Origin: Odoribacter laneus YIT 12061 | Lineage (GTDB): Bacteria > Bacteroidota > Bacteroidia > Bacteroidales > Marinifilaceae | Reading direction: 5' to 3' | DNA length: 64,000 bases | NCBI RefSeq assembly: GCF_000243215.1 | Contig: NZ_JH594596.1 | Location: 2,564,392 to 2,628,391 of the forward strand | Shown here: positions 9,590-19,152 of the stretch, in pieces | Position numbering within the stretch: position 1 is the first letter of the stretch | How the letters are laid out: every line of letters starts with the position of its first letter | Notes under the pieces: model-generated | What the model saw: only the letters and a program-made list of their open reading frames with translations | Told to the model about the DNA's origin: nothing | Databases searched by the model: none | Made by a program: the position numbers and the translations under genes

Positions 9590-11824
9590 TTATTTTCTTT
9601 TTCCCGAGCGTGCACTTCCTTTCCGCTTATTTCCTTTTTTGTCATTTTTCACTGTCCGGTTCAATTGTAAGGAAGATTCTTTCTCTTTACACACCAATTC
9701 GTAATCCAACTGCCGGGCTATCAGATTCGCTTTTGCCACTTTTATCCTGACCTTATCTCCCAATTGGTACTTTCGTCCGTGATGCCTTCCTACAATACAA
9801 TAGTTTTTTTCATCGAATTCGTAATAATCATCCTCCAGCTGATTCACAGATACCAATCCTTCGCATTTCGATTCATCCAGCTCTACATAAAAACCCCATT
9901 GAGAAACGCCGGAAATTGTCCCCTCAAAATCCTGTCCGATTTTATCGGACATAAACTCAACCTGCTTGTACTTAATGGAAGCCCGTTCCGCATTCGCAGC
10001 CAATTGCTCCATATCGGAAGAATGTTTACACCACTCTTCATATTTTTCCTGATTTACCGAACGCCCTCCGTCCAAATAGCGCTGCAACAAACGATGTACC
10101 ATAACGTCCGGATAACGCCGGATGGGGGAAGTAAAATGGGTGTAATAATCAAACGCCAACCCATAATGTCCGATATTTACTGTAGAATAAACAGCTTTAG
10201 CCATCGTACGGACAGCCAAAGTTTCTATCATATTTTGCTCCGGCCGGTTTTTCACTTCCTGCATTAACTTATTCATCGAAGTCGTCAAACTCTTGCGACT
10301 TGTCAGTTTCAAACCATATCCGAATTTAGCCACAAAATTATTAAATTCTTCCAATTTGTCATCCATCGGTTTATCGTGTATCCGGTAAACAAATGTTTTT
10401 GGTTTCTGTCCCCGCTTTATTTTTCCCACACATTCCGCCACTTTTTTATTGGCCAGCAGCATAAACTCTTCGATCAATTTATTGGCTTCCTTCGATTGTT
10501 TAAAATAAACCCCCAAAGGTTTTCCCTGTTCATCCAATTCAAATTTTACTTCCACCCGGTCAAAATCAATCGCCCCATTTTTAAACCGCTCTTCTCTTAA
10601 CTTCCGGGCCAAACCATTTAATTGCAAAATTTCTTTCCGATAGTCTCCCTCAGCGCCCTCTATCATGACCTGCGCTTCTTCATAAGTAAACCGGCGATTT
10701 GACAAGATCACGGTTTTCCCAAACCATTGATCCAAGACCTGTGCGTTACCATCCAATTTGAATACAGCAGAAAAACAAAGTTTTTCCTCATTCGGACGCA
10801 AAGAACATACTCCATTCGACAACTTTTCCGGCAACATCGGCACCGTCCGGTCTACCAAATATACAGAAGTCGCCCGCAAATAAGCCTCCTTATCCAATAC
10901 CGAGTCCTGGGCCACATAATAACTGACATCCGCAATGTGCACTCCTACTTCGTAACATCCCCCCTCCAGTTCCCGGATAGAAAGAGCATCGTCAAAATCT
11001 TTAGCATCTTTCGGATCGATTGTAAAAGTAACTACATCCCGAAAATCCCGCCTCCGGGCTACCTCTTCTTCCGGTAATTCCAATTTTATACGGTCAGCCG
11101 CTTTCAGTACTTTAGAGGGGAAAGCCACCGGTAATTCATATTCCGCCATAATTGCATTCATCTCCGTATCATTATTCCCGGGACGCCCCAAAACCTGAAT
11201 GACAGTACCTACGGGATTTTTTTGATTTTCCGGCCATTCTGTAATTTGTACCACGACTTTATCTCCGTTTTTAGCTCCCCCTAAGTGGCTCAAAGGGATA
11301 AAGACATCATAAGGCAATTGTTTCCCACTTGGCATCAGAAAGGCGTAATTCTCCGAACGCTGGATAATCCCCACAAAAGTATTCTTTTTCCGCTCCAGGA
11401 TTTCCACAACTTCCCCCTCCGGACGCCTTGATTTACTCCGGGCATACACCAACACTTTCACCTTATCCCCATTCAAAGCATGTTTTAAATTGGGAAATGC
11501 CACAAAAATATCCTCCTGGCATTCTTCCGAAAGAATATAAGCAGCCCCCTTAGCCGTCAAATCAACTATCCCCGTGACATAAGAACCTATCGCCTTACTC
11601 TTATAACGTCCTCTTGCTTCTTCTATTAATTCTCCATGTTCCGCCATCTCTTCCAACATCTCTACAATCAACCGCTTCGTCTCCATATTCTTTACTTCCA
11701 ATTGCTTGGCTACTTGTTTGTAATTGTAACTCAAGCCCGGATGTTTGGCAAACAATTCACCCAAACATTTTTTCAATTCGGACTTCCCGATGATAGGTTC
11801 GCCCCTTTTCTTATTTTTAGACAT
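9590..11824 (-). CDS. rnr: Ribonuclease R (RNB family 3'-5' exoribonuclease)
   Basis: 744 aa. The order is an N-terminal helix-turn-helix-like region (~15-65), cold-shock domains (~70-220), the RNB catalytic domain (~245-580) and a C-terminal S1 domain (~630-710) with a basic tail (KKGNKRKGSARSGKRK). Catalytic acids are visible in the motif TIDPKDAKDFDDALSI, where the clustered Asp residues bind Mg2+. The family degrades structured RNA, including rRNA and mRNA decay intermediates. The gene starts just downstream of the terminator hairpin at 11871-11897 and appears to head the rnr-cstA-M23 unit. Confidence 0.96.
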   Translation of the reverse strand: MSKNKKRGEPIIGKSELKKCLGELFAKHPGLSYNYKQVAKQLEVKNMETKRLIVEMLEEMAEHGELIEEARGRYKSKAIGSYVTGIVDLTAKGAAYILSEECQEDIFVAFPNLKHALNGDKVKVLVYARSKSRRPEGEVVEILERKKNTFVGIIQRSENYAFLMPSGKQLPYDVFIPLSHLGGAKNGDKVVVQITEWPENQKNPVGTVIQVLGRPGNNDTEMNAIMAEYELPVAFPSKVLKAADRIKLELPEEEVARRRDFRDVVTFTIDPKDAKDFDDALSIRELEGGCYEVGVHIADVSYYVAQDSVLDKEAYLRATSVYLVDRTVPMLPEKLSNGVCSLRPNEEKLCFSAVFKLDGNAQVLDQWFGKTVILSNRRFTYEEAQVMIEGAEGDYRKEILQLNGLARKLREERFKNGAIDFDRVEVKFELDEQGKPLGVYFKQSKEANKLIEEFMLLANKKVAECVGKIKRGQKPKTFVYRIHDKPMDDKLEEFNNFVAKFGYGLKLTSRKSLTTSMNKLMQEVKNRPEQNMIETLAVRTMAKAVYSTVNIGHYGLAFDYYTHFTSPIRRYPDVMVHRLLQRYLDGGRSVNQEKYEEWCKHSSDMEQLAANAERASIKYKQVEFMSDKIGQDFEGTISGVSQWGFYVELDESKCEGLVSVNQLEDDYYEFDEKNYCIVGRHHGRKYQLGDKVRIKVAKANLIARQLDYELVCKEKESSLQLNRTVKNDKKGNKRKGSARSGKRK

Positions 11825-11870
11825 AATGCAGTATAATAATGTGACCCCTAAAATTAATCACAATAAAATA

Positions 11871-11897
11871 AAAAAAGCGGCTTTCGCCGCTTTTTAT
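11871..11897 (-). terminator. Rho-independent terminator of the SDR dehydrogenase gene
   Basis: A 10-bp stem AAAAAGCGGC / GCCGCTTTTT with a TTTC loop lies 47 bp after the stop of the minus-strand dehydrogenase gene and before rnr. On the minus strand the stem runs straight into a T-rich tail. The A and T runs on both sides could let it work in both directions. Confidence 0.85.
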
Positions 11898-11944
11898 TTA
11901 AAAACTTTGTATTCCACCTATCAACTAGGCTTTACAAATGTTTT

Positions 11945-12913
11945 CTATTTTACTAAACCTGCCTCAAATTTTTCTTTCACCTTCACCAACATATCCGTTG
12001 TCATATTCTGAAGATTATATTCTGCTTTCCAGCCCCATTCTTCATGTGCGCAGGAATCGTCCATACTATTCGGCCAGCTGTCTGCAATAGCTTGCTTTAC
12101 CGGATCGATCTGGTAATCCATCGTGAAACCCGGAATATGTTTTCGGATTTCTGCAGCAATCTGCTCCGGTTCAAAACTCATAGCGGCAATATTAAAACTG
12201 TTCCGGTGTTTCAATTTCGTCGGATCAGCTTCCATCAATTCTACGACGGCACGTAAAGCATCGGGCATATACATCATATCCATATAAGTACCGGCTTTTA
12301 CATTACAAGTAAAAGTTCCTTTACGAATAGCATCGTAATAAATTTCCACAGCATAATCTGTCGTTCCGCCTCCAGGTAAAGTTACATAAGAAATAAGACC
12401 CGGGAAACGCACACTACGGGTATCCACCCCGAAGCGATTGAAATAGTAATCGCTCAATAATTCTCCGGTCACTTTGCAAACTCCGTAAATAGTCGTATTA
12501 GAGCGCTGTAACGTATCCTGAGGAGTTTTATCCTTAGGCGTATCTTTGCCAAAAGCTCCGATAGAACTCGGTGTAAATACGGCACAATTGTTGTCCTTTG
12601 CGATATTCAGCGAATTGGTCAATGCCCCGATATTGATATTCCAAGCAAGTTCCGGATTCTTTTCTCCAGTGGCCGACAAAAGGGCAACCAAATTAAAGAT
12701 GCTATCGATTCCGTATTTTCTGACAATACTGATATACTTATCCTTATCCAGCACGTTCAGTTCTTCGAAAGGTCCATCTTCTGCCAGATGTTTGCATTTT
12801 TCAACACTGATATCAGCAGCAACAACATTGTTGTTTCCGTAAAGAGACCTCAGATGCGGCACTAATTCCGATCCGATTTGTCCACCTGCACCGACGATTA
12901 ATATCTTTTTCAT
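11945..12913 (-). CDS. NAD-dependent epimerase/dehydratase family, SDR-type L-threonine 3-dehydrogenase
   Basis: 322 aa when started at ATG 12911-12913 (MKKILIVGAGGQIGSEL), preferred over an in-frame start 30 bp upstream because the Rossmann GxxGxIG motif then sits at the very N-terminus and a promoter lies just above. YGVCK is the SDR Tyr-x3-Lys pair, and TPSSIGAFG the catalytic Ser/Thr region. The overall pattern (GLISYVTLPGGGTTDYAVEIYYDA) fits the short-chain L-threonine 3-dehydrogenases of Bacteroidetes and animals, which make 2-amino-3-ketobutyrate from threonine with NAD+. A sugar epimerase is the alternative but less likely. Confidence 0.88.
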   Translation of the reverse strand: MKKILIVGAGGQIGSELVPHLRSLYGNNNVVAADISVEKCKHLAEDGPFEELNVLDKDKYISIVRKYGIDSIFNLVALLSATGEKNPELAWNINIGALTNSLNIAKDNNCAVFTPSSIGAFGKDTPKDKTPQDTLQRSNTTIYGVCKVTGELLSDYYFNRFGVDTRSVRFPGLISYVTLPGGGTTDYAVEIYYDAIRKGTFTCNVKAGTYMDMMYMPDALRAVVELMEADPTKLKHRNSFNIAAMSFEPEQIAAEIRKHIPGFTMDYQIDPVKQAIADSWPNSMDDSCAHEEWGWKAEYNLQNMTTDMLVKVKEKFEAGLVK

Positions 12914-12940
12914 TATGATTGGGAGTTTAAAAATTCGACA

Positions 12941-12969
12941 CAAAAATACATATTTAAATATTTCACAAA
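12941..12969 (-). promoter_or_regulatory. Promoter of the L-threonine dehydrogenase-like gene
   Basis: Minus strand: TTTG (12966-12969), 17 bases, then TATTTTTG (12941-12948), a good match to the Bacteroidetes TTTG...TAnnTTTG promoter. It lies 28 bases before the chosen ATG and supports that start. Confidence 0.6.
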
Positions 12970-13121
12970 GCTAAAAATTGAAATATTTTTTCCCCATTAA
13001 GTAAAAATTTTTAATTACGCCCCTCTAAAAAGCATCAAACTGGTAATCAATCCCTTTCTATCTCTATTTTCATTCAGCTTTGCTGCGTATATAGCTCTCT
13101 TTTAAAACCTGGTTATAAAAA

Positions 13122-13673
13122 TCAAAACCGCATTGTCCATTGTATAGAAGGGATGACAGGCATTATACTCAATTGTTTCCACTTATTTTCGTCATAAAAT
13201 AATAAATAAGGATTCTTACGATTAAATATATTATACACTCCTATTATCAACTCCCGATAGTGATGCTTTCCCTGTTTTTGAAAAGTATAACTGTGTCAAA
13301 TAATCATAGTCCATTTCAATTCCCCACCCTCGTTTAAAATTAATCAATGAACTAACATGAACATCAGTATTAAAAAAATTCCGGTCATCTCCTAAAAAAA
13401 GTGCTTCCCTTATACCCAACTTAAGTTGTAATATCTTATACGTTACCGTATCATTTTCCATTACATAAGGCTTTAGACCGTACCTCCAAAATAAAATCTG
13501 CAGCATATTGCAATTCCAGACAGGCTTCTATCTCCTTTATTCCTACTTCTACACTCTAAGTTTTGTTTAATTTGAAAACGAAGAGCCAGATTTACTGATT
13601 CTTCAAAATTTTATTCATGACAATTCTCAAAAGTGACCGGCAGAACAATTAACAAATATACTCTTTTTTATAT
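13122..13673 (-). pseudogene. Collapsed duplicate: C10 protease N-terminus fused by deletion to TonB-receptor C-terminus
   Basis: This minus-strand remnant reads first like the N-terminus of the C10 protease gene at 20661 (shared DNA: the KKRVYLL start region with ATG changed to ATA, and the PYVMENDTVTYK segment), then jumps to the TonB receptor region LQLKLGVREAVFL of the gene at 15190, then jumps again from DYDYLTQ to SFQKQGKHHF-like sequence and ends at the matching C-terminus. Several stops and frameshifts are present. The first junction falls where both intact genes contain AATTATAAA, so a deletion of about 4.2 kb at a short homology would produce it. It is a dead copy of the cassette at 15190-20661. 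Confidence 0.85.
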
Positions 13674-14003
13674 TTTTTATTTTAATTATAATTATTTTTA
13701 CTGTACTAAAATTCCTTCTAAAAAAGAATCCAATTCCTTAAGTATTTTAAAAACTTATTCGAAATTCCTCTAAATTATTATTTATCAAATTTCAATTCGG
13801 ATAAAAATATGACATTATATTAATTAATTCACTATAAAACAAATATTTAAAATATATAAATATGACATTTTTCTGACTTTTTTTACATTACTACTATACA
13901 TTCATTTCTTTACATAAAAATGAATATATTATTTTATAATTTATATAATTTGAATATTTTTACGTCAGCATATAAAAAATTATAATATAAAAATTCAAGA
14001 AAT
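13674..14003. promoter_or_regulatory. Divergent intergenic region, copy A (upstream of intact HTH regulator)
   Basis: Very AT-rich 330-bp region between the collapsed operon and the regulator at 14004. It aligns along its length with 20662-21007, sharing GACATTATATTAATTAATT-like and TTACATAAAAATGAA stretches and the immediate pre-start sequence TATAATATAAAAATTCA. AATATGACATT occurs twice, about 53 bp apart, and in weaker form in copy B; this spaced direct repeat is a candidate operator. Confidence 0.6.
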
Positions 14004-14585
14004 ATGAAACTATTATTTAAATCAAGAAATAATCATAAAAACAAAATGGAAAATGAAGAACGAACTTCGGAGATAAAAAATAGTTTTCCGGAGAAAAGTC
14101 ATAAACATTCTACACCGGAAAATACATTAAAAAAATATAACTCTTTACAAGAAGAAAAAAACATTCTGTTAAAAGAGAACGAAAAATTAATATCAGAAAA
14201 TAGAAGGAAAGAAGGAATCGCAGAAATAGCTCAATTTTTATTCGAATATCATATATATACCTTAAATACCCTGCAATCAAATTTTGCTGAAGAACAGGGA
14301 AAAAACATTTCTAAACAATTAAAAAAAGATTTACAATCCAAAATATTGAAGATTCTTTTAAAACTTGATCACAATTTTACGGAACAAATCCGCAAACAAT
14401 ACCCTACTCTTTCTCAAAATAACTTGGTCTTGGCTTTACTTTTAAAATTAAATTGTAAGATCGACCATATTGCTTTTATTTATTCAGCGACTCCGGCCAC
14501 CATCCGGAAGAGAAAATCCCGCTTAGCAAAGTTATTTTGTCCTCAAAATCCTAAAAATTTATATGAATTTTTGACCTCATTCTAA
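14004..14585 (+). CDS. Coiled-coil protein with C-terminal HTH, probable regulator of the C10 protease cassette
   Basis: 193 aa. The first ~85 residues are charged and coiled-coil forming (NSLQEEKNILLKENEKLISENRRKEG). The C-terminal ~60 residues (YPTLSQNNLVLALLLKLNCKIDHIAFIYSATPATIRKRKSRLAKLF) match the pattern of the LuxR-like HTH found at the end of many Bacteroidetes TPR-type regulators: a conserved hydrophobic helix, then a recognition helix ending in RKRKSRL. There is no membrane segment or receiver domain. It is divergent from the collapsed cassette; a 5' stub of a paralogue sits at the same place beside the intact cassette. Its stop is 6 bp from that of rnhA (convergent). Confidence 0.78.
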   Translation: MKLLFKSRNNHKNKMENEERTSEIKNSFPEKSHKHSTPENTLKKYNSLQEEKNILLKENEKLISENRRKEGIAEIAQFLFEYHIYTLNTLQSNFAEEQGKNISKQLKKDLQSKILKILLKLDHNFTEQIRKQYPTLSQNNLVLALLLKLNCKIDHIAFIYSATPATIRKRKSRLAKLFCPQNPKNLYEFLTSF

Positions 14586-14591
14586 TTCACT

Positions 14592-15059
14592 TTACTCTCT
14601 ATTTTCATGCTCATAATAAAAATCCACTTGTAAGTGCTGACTTTTATAAGCCTGGACAGCCAACTGATCGCAACGTTCGTTCTCGGGAATTTCTGCATGC
14701 CCTTTCACCCAAATAAAACGAATATGATGTTTACGATATACCGCTAAAAAACGCTGCCATAAGTCCGGATTCTTTTTCCCCTTAAATCCTTTTTTTTCCC
14801 AACCAAATACCCAGCCTTTTTCAACAGCATCTACCACATAACGGGAATCCGAATAAACAGTCACTTCCTCTCCTGCATTTTTCAATGCTTCTAAACCGAT
14901 AATGACAGCCAATAATTCCATTCGGTTGTTCGTCGTCAACCGGAATCCGGCCATTAATTCCTTACGGTAAGGACCCGCCAATAAAACAACACCCAGTCCT
15001 CCCGGACCGGGATTTCCGCTTGCCGCACCATCTGTATATATCGTAATCTGATTTCCCAT
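14592..15059 (-). CDS. rnhA: Ribonuclease HI
   Basis: 155-aa RNase H1 that removes RNA from RNA-DNA hybrids. The four-acid active site is clear: Asp10 (IYTDGAASGNPGPGG), Glu48 (NNRMELLAV), Asp71 (VYSDSRYVVDAVE) and the C-terminal Asp in NERCDQLA, with the flap His in KGHAEIPENE. WVFGWEKKGFKGKKNPDLW is the basic handle region. Length is standard. It is the only ordinary housekeeping gene inside the duplicated cassette region and lies between the two copies. Confidence 0.97.
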   Translation of the reverse strand: MGNQITIYTDGAASGNPGPGGLGVVLLAGPYRKELMAGFRLTTNNRMELLAVIIGLEALKNAGEEVTVYSDSRYVVDAVEKGWVFGWEKKGFKGKKNPDLWQRFLAVYRKHHIRFIWVKGHAEIPENERCDQLAVQAYKSQHLQVDFYYEHENRE

Positions 15060-15189
15060 ATTTTTTTATGAATCCTCTTCTTCAAAATAATTTTTCAAAG
15101 ATAAAGATAAAAATCAAAAAACATTCGGGGATGAGGAAAAGTGCGATTTATGAGCAAAGCTACACCTTTCTGCGTTTGTTTTTAAAGAA

Positions 15190-17361
15190 TTAAAATCGTA
15201 TCGTCCATTGTATCGAAGGAACAATAGGCATTATACTCAACTGTTTCCATTTATTATCATCATAAAATAAAAGGTAGGGATTGCGACGATTGAAAATATT
15301 ATACAATCCAATAGTCAATTCCCGAAAATGATGTTTTCCCTGCTTTTGAAAACTATAGCCAATATCCATACGAAAATAATCGGTCATTTGATAGGCATTT
15401 ACATCTCCCATCAACTCCCGGGAGTAAGCCAGATCCTGCATTTTCTGGGGGACCCATCCTACTAAACCCTGCTCCCAATAAGGAGGTAATACCCCTTTAT
15501 ACATACCTTGAGGAACGGTAAGATAATGTCCGGAAGCATACGCCAAACCCAGATTTAAATATTGTTGCTTCTTTTCTTTCGTTTTTATCAATATCCGGCC
15601 AGTCAAATTCAACACATGACGACGGTCAAACCGAAACGGAAACTTCCTTCCTCCATTTATCTCATCGAACTGCCGATCGGTTTTTGACAAAGTATAGGAT
15701 AAAGCAGCATTCCAATAGGCCCCTCTTTTTTCAGCCCGAGCTTCCATGCCATAACTTTCGCCTTCTCCTTCACACACTTCATCTTCCCAACTGGAATTCT
15801 TTACGCCGAATACATTCGATGCATTTTTATAACTAGCCAGATGCTTCATCTTTTTATAATACCCTCCTGCAGAGACATAAAAAAATCCATGATGATAAAA
15901 ACTTCCCAAATAAATCTGATGCGCTTTTTCAGGAGGCAAAAGCCGATTGGCCGGGACAATCATATCCAACGACCAGCCGACAGGCAACCCCTCCATGATA
16001 TGCTGGTGTTGAGATAAACAGTCGTAATCCAATTCCAAACCCCATCCTCTTATAAAGTTGACTATCGAACTAAAATGCAAATCCGTAGTAAAAAACTTTT
16101 GGCCATCTGTCAGAAAAACCGCTTCCCGTACTCCTAATTTAAGTTGCAGTAATTTATAATTGTATTTTGCCTCCCCAAATAAAGCAAATGTCCCCGCATT
16201 CGGCTTATCCCCTATTTTCATTTCCCCCCTTTCTATAGTAGTTTGCACACTTTTTACAGCCGGTTCAAAATACTGATATTTCCCTTCTATACCGGCTTCA
16301 ATGGCCCATCTTTTTTTAGCATATTGCACCTTTTTTTGAAAAGCAATTTCATATATAGTTGTCCTGATTCGGTCATTTTTCATCAGAAGGTCTTCAGGAA
16401 GATCAATATCTCTTTGAGAAGTCCATTTCTGTTCAGCATAAAAATGATTACCATAAATCATCGTTTTCACCCAACAATAATCAGAAACCTGATGCTCCCA
16501 TCCCAGACGTATCACCTCATTTCCCCAGGAAAGTCGGATAGAATTGGTGATCCATTCACCCTTGGGCCATCGATATTTGAAATAATCATTACTGACATAC
16601 CCGCTGAGGGTAAAGCTTTTTCTTTCATGCGGATGGTAATACAATTTGAAATACCAATCTGTTACCCAAGGTTTTACATCCCCTTTAAAATCCAAATCAG
16701 AATCTAAATTTTCATTCAATATCTTATGCAATGTTTTATGCAATATTTTATATTCTGCTGCCAATAGAGAAACCCGTCCGGCAAACTGAAAAGAAAGCTT
16801 TTTATTTATCGGGCCTTCTACACTCGTGCTTAACATATAAGGAGAAAGAGCAAAACTACCTTGATATTTTTGTGTATCCGGTTGTATAGTCGTTATTAGA
16901 GATAAGGCCGACAACAAATTTCCGGAAGAAGCAGATAGTCCCCCACTTCTGAACTCCACGTCCCGAACAATATCCGGATGAAAAGAAGAAAAAAGACCGA
17001 ATAAATGTGTCGCTCCATAGACGGGAACTCCGTCCAACTCTAATCGATTGTTGCCATTATTTCCGCCCCGTATAAAAAAGCCCATTGTGCCCTCTATTCC
17101 TTGGGTTACTCCGGGTAAAGTTCCCACATACCGCATCACATCCGGCTCTCCCAATACAGTCACTAAAGAACGAACCTGTACAGGTGTATACTGATACAAA
17201 CTATTTCTACGAGTCAGATCCCTCCCATATACATTTACATTCTCCAACTGAATCTGTTGTATAGAATCTCTCTCTGTATTATTCTGGGCCATACAGGATT
17301 CCGCTTTTAGCAGTAATATGCAGAAAAATAAAAATTTACCTAAATAGAGGCAGCCATTCAT
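15190..17361 (-). CDS. TonB-dependent receptor of the C10 protease cassette
   Basis: About 723 aa from ATG 17361 (an in-frame ATG at 17394 would add 11 residues). Signal peptide (FLFFCILLLKAESCMAQ), then a plug domain starting LENVNVYGRDLTRRN and containing IEGTMGFFIRGGNNGNNRLELDGVPVYG, then a β-barrel ending in the aromatic VPSIQWTIRF. No CarboxypepD or STN domain precedes the plug. It overlaps the DUF4249 gene by 26-59 bp, so the two are translationally coupled. Pairing of a DUF4249 lipoprotein with a SusD-less TonB receptor is common in Bacteroidetes. A likely role is uptake of products released by the C10 protease; this is inferred from the operon only. Confidence 0.9.
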   Translation of the reverse strand: MNGCLYLGKFLFFCILLLKAESCMAQNNTERDSIQQIQLENVNVYGRDLTRRNSLYQYTPVQVRSLVTVLGEPDVMRYVGTLPGVTQGIEGTMGFFIRGGNNGNNRLELDGVPVYGATHLFGLFSSFHPDIVRDVEFRSGGLSASSGNLLSALSLITTIQPDTQKYQGSFALSPYMLSTSVEGPINKKLSFQFAGRVSLLAAEYKILHKTLHKILNENLDSDLDFKGDVKPWVTDWYFKLYYHPHERKSFTLSGYVSNDYFKYRWPKGEWITNSIRLSWGNEVIRLGWEHQVSDYCWVKTMIYGNHFYAEQKWTSQRDIDLPEDLLMKNDRIRTTIYEIAFQKKVQYAKKRWAIEAGIEGKYQYFEPAVKSVQTTIERGEMKIGDKPNAGTFALFGEAKYNYKLLQLKLGVREAVFLTDGQKFFTTDLHFSSIVNFIRGWGLELDYDCLSQHQHIMEGLPVGWSLDMIVPANRLLPPEKAHQIYLGSFYHHGFFYVSAGGYYKKMKHLASYKNASNVFGVKNSSWEDEVCEGEGESYGMEARAEKRGAYWNAALSYTLSKTDRQFDEINGGRKFPFRFDRRHVLNLTGRILIKTKEKKQQYLNLGLAYASGHYLTVPQGMYKGVLPPYWEQGLVGWVPQKMQDLAYSRELMGDVNAYQMTDYFRMDIGYSFQKQGKHHFRELTIGLYNIFNRRNPYLLFYDDNKWKQLSIMPIVPSIQWTIRF

Positions 17362-18244
17362 TGCGAGTAAAATATTTGTCTGAATAAGCAGCAAATATGC
17401 CTATTCCGTTTTCTATATTTGAAAAAATTCTCATCTCATCAAACCAAGTGGTAAAATCATCCTCTTTGTTAAATTGCATCTTTTCAAAACTACTTTTCAT
17501 ATATTTATCATATTCCTCAGAGGCTGTGCGAAAAACAACAATTGAAAGCTCCCCATACAAAGCTTCAATACGAAAATAAACTCCTCCTTTCGGCACCTCC
17601 GGTTGGGCAGGAATCCGTAAATAATAATCGTATTTAGGCGTTGCTAAAGGAGCTGAAGGATATTCCGTAAAACTTCCGTTTTGATTAAACTGATCTACCC
17701 AAGGATGATCCGTTCCAATAGCTCTTTCCAAAATCGCCTCTTCCGAAGGAGGAGCACCCGGTTGTAGAACTTTATCAACACCTGATTCTGTAAGCACACT
17801 TATCCATAAAGGATATTGGGCCGTATATTGCGTAAAATATTTGATGTAATGCTTTAATTCTTTGCTGTCTCGGAAAATATAAGTATTGGCCGGCATTGTA
17901 GTCCTAGCCGTCAAGGTGGGTTCGCTGGGAATTTCTACCACTAAGCGATAAGAGGCCCCAGGAGAAGGGGTATATTTAAGCTGACGCAGATCATAAGCCA
18001 CCCGTTTAAAAGTATCTATTTTATAGCCGTTTACATATAAAGTCGCCCGGGCATTCTCAATCTCCTCATAAATATACTTATCTTTCAAACCGATACTCCT
18101 GGTAATGCTCAGTGTTTGCACCGTATCATTTTTCAATATACAATTTACAACAGGGATTCCCCGAACATCCAAATCCATGTTCAGATTTTCCACACAAGCA
18201 TTCAATAAAAATGCAACACTCAGCAATAATAACTTAAATCTCAT
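17336..18244 (-). CDS. DUF4249 family lipoprotein
   Basis: 302 aa. Lipoprotein signal with lipobox LLNAC (Cys17), then the DUF4249 layout: VRGIPVVNCILKNDTVQTLSITRSIGLKD, a β-rich middle (ARATLYVNGYKIDTFKR) and YRLVVEIPSEPTLTARTTMPA. DUF4249 proteins are Bacteroidetes lipoproteins that usually sit beside TonB receptors and probably form the surface lid or substrate-binding part, as SusD does for SusC. It is third in the operon, 9 bp after the upstream lipoprotein gene and overlapping the receptor gene. Confidence 0.88.
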   Translation of the reverse strand: MRFKLLLLSVAFLLNACVENLNMDLDVRGIPVVNCILKNDTVQTLSITRSIGLKDKYIYEEIENARATLYVNGYKIDTFKRVAYDLRQLKYTPSPGASYRLVVEIPSEPTLTARTTMPANTYIFRDSKELKHYIKYFTQYTAQYPLWISVLTESGVDKVLQPGAPPSEEAILERAIGTDHPWVDQFNQNGSFTEYPSAPLATPKYDYYLRIPAQPEVPKGGVYFRIEALYGELSIVVFRTASEEYDKYMKSSFEKMQFNKEDDFTTWFDEMRIFSNIENGIGIFAAYSDKYFTRNEWLPLFR

Positions 18245-18253
18245 ATTCCTTAT

Positions 18254-19069
18254 TTAACGAACAATATGAATTACCTCAGAAGTATCCCTTAAAACTTTTT
18301 TATTCGTTTCCATCGTAACGACAAAACGTGTAGAAACAGGCAATTCCGGAGGCGTAGAACTAAAACGCAGAAAAATTCCCGGAGAAGCCAAGGGGGAATA
18401 ATACAACCATTCCCGTATCGTTTTCGGTTTATCTTCAAAACGGTCGAATACCAATCCCTGTGTCAAAGAAGAAGCGATAAAATCCGGCTGATACATGTCT
18501 ATTTCAAAATAATCATTCAAAGGAGTGCCTGCCGGACAACCGAAAAGTGTTGCATCCAAAGAAGAAATAGTCAGATTACGTACCGCATCCGTACGATATT
18601 CCATTAGGATCACCCCTAATGAAGACGGCAGATCTATGCTTCTTGTCTTTTCAGGAGGAAGAATCGTTTTTCCAAAACTTTCTGTAAGCTGATTTTCCAA
18701 TATAGGCAAATGAGGAGCGGTAAAATCATTCTCCTTATCCTCTGAAAATACCATAAAAATGCTATACAACACCGCATTAAACAACGAATCCCGACTCCGA
18801 TCTGTAGTATAAACAAGGAGCAAAACCCGGTCGGCCGAATAGACAGAGTCCTTTTGGATATCTGCTCTATAGCCGTCATTATAAATATTTGCTTCATCGT
18901 AAGCCTGAACTTGCTCCTTGGTCAGAGTACAACCCAATAAACTATATACATAATTGCATTCCCGGGGATGAAATTCCACAAAATTTCCACTCCTCATCTC
19001 ATCTTCCGTTTCCTCGCAAGAAAAAAGAAACAGCGCGCAAAACAAAATCAATAAAAATTTTTTTCCCAT
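18254..19069 (-). CDS. Lipoprotein of unknown function in the C10 protease cassette
   Basis: 271 aa. Lipoprotein signal LLILFCALFLFSC with an acidic run right after Cys (EETEDEM), which fits the Bacteroidetes surface-export signal. The rest is β-rich (VVTMETNKKVLRDTSEVIHIVR at the end) without a motif I recognise; a DUF5034-like family is possible but not certain. It follows the protease gene by 83 bp and precedes the DUF4249 gene by 9 bp. Position suggests a partner of the protease or receptor. Confidence 0.75.
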   Translation of the reverse strand: MGKKFLLILFCALFLFSCEETEDEMRSGNFVEFHPRECNYVYSLLGCTLTKEQVQAYDEANIYNDGYRADIQKDSVYSADRVLLLVYTTDRSRDSLFNAVLYSIFMVFSEDKENDFTAPHLPILENQLTESFGKTILPPEKTRSIDLPSSLGVILMEYRTDAVRNLTISSLDATLFGCPAGTPLNDYFEIDMYQPDFIASSLTQGLVFDRFEDKPKTIREWLYYSPLASPGIFLRFSSTPPELPVSTRFVVTMETNKKVLRDTSEVIHIVR

Positions 19070-19152
19070 AGATTTACAATTTTATTTCAGAAACATAAGA
19101 ACACTATCAACCCTAATCAAATTTATACATAATAAAACGATACTTATTCAAA

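Noticed and set aside
13231-13506. 91-codon minus-strand frame similar to the TonB receptor
   Set aside because: It is an internal piece of the collapsed duplicate (two deletion junctions, lost start) and not a separate gene.
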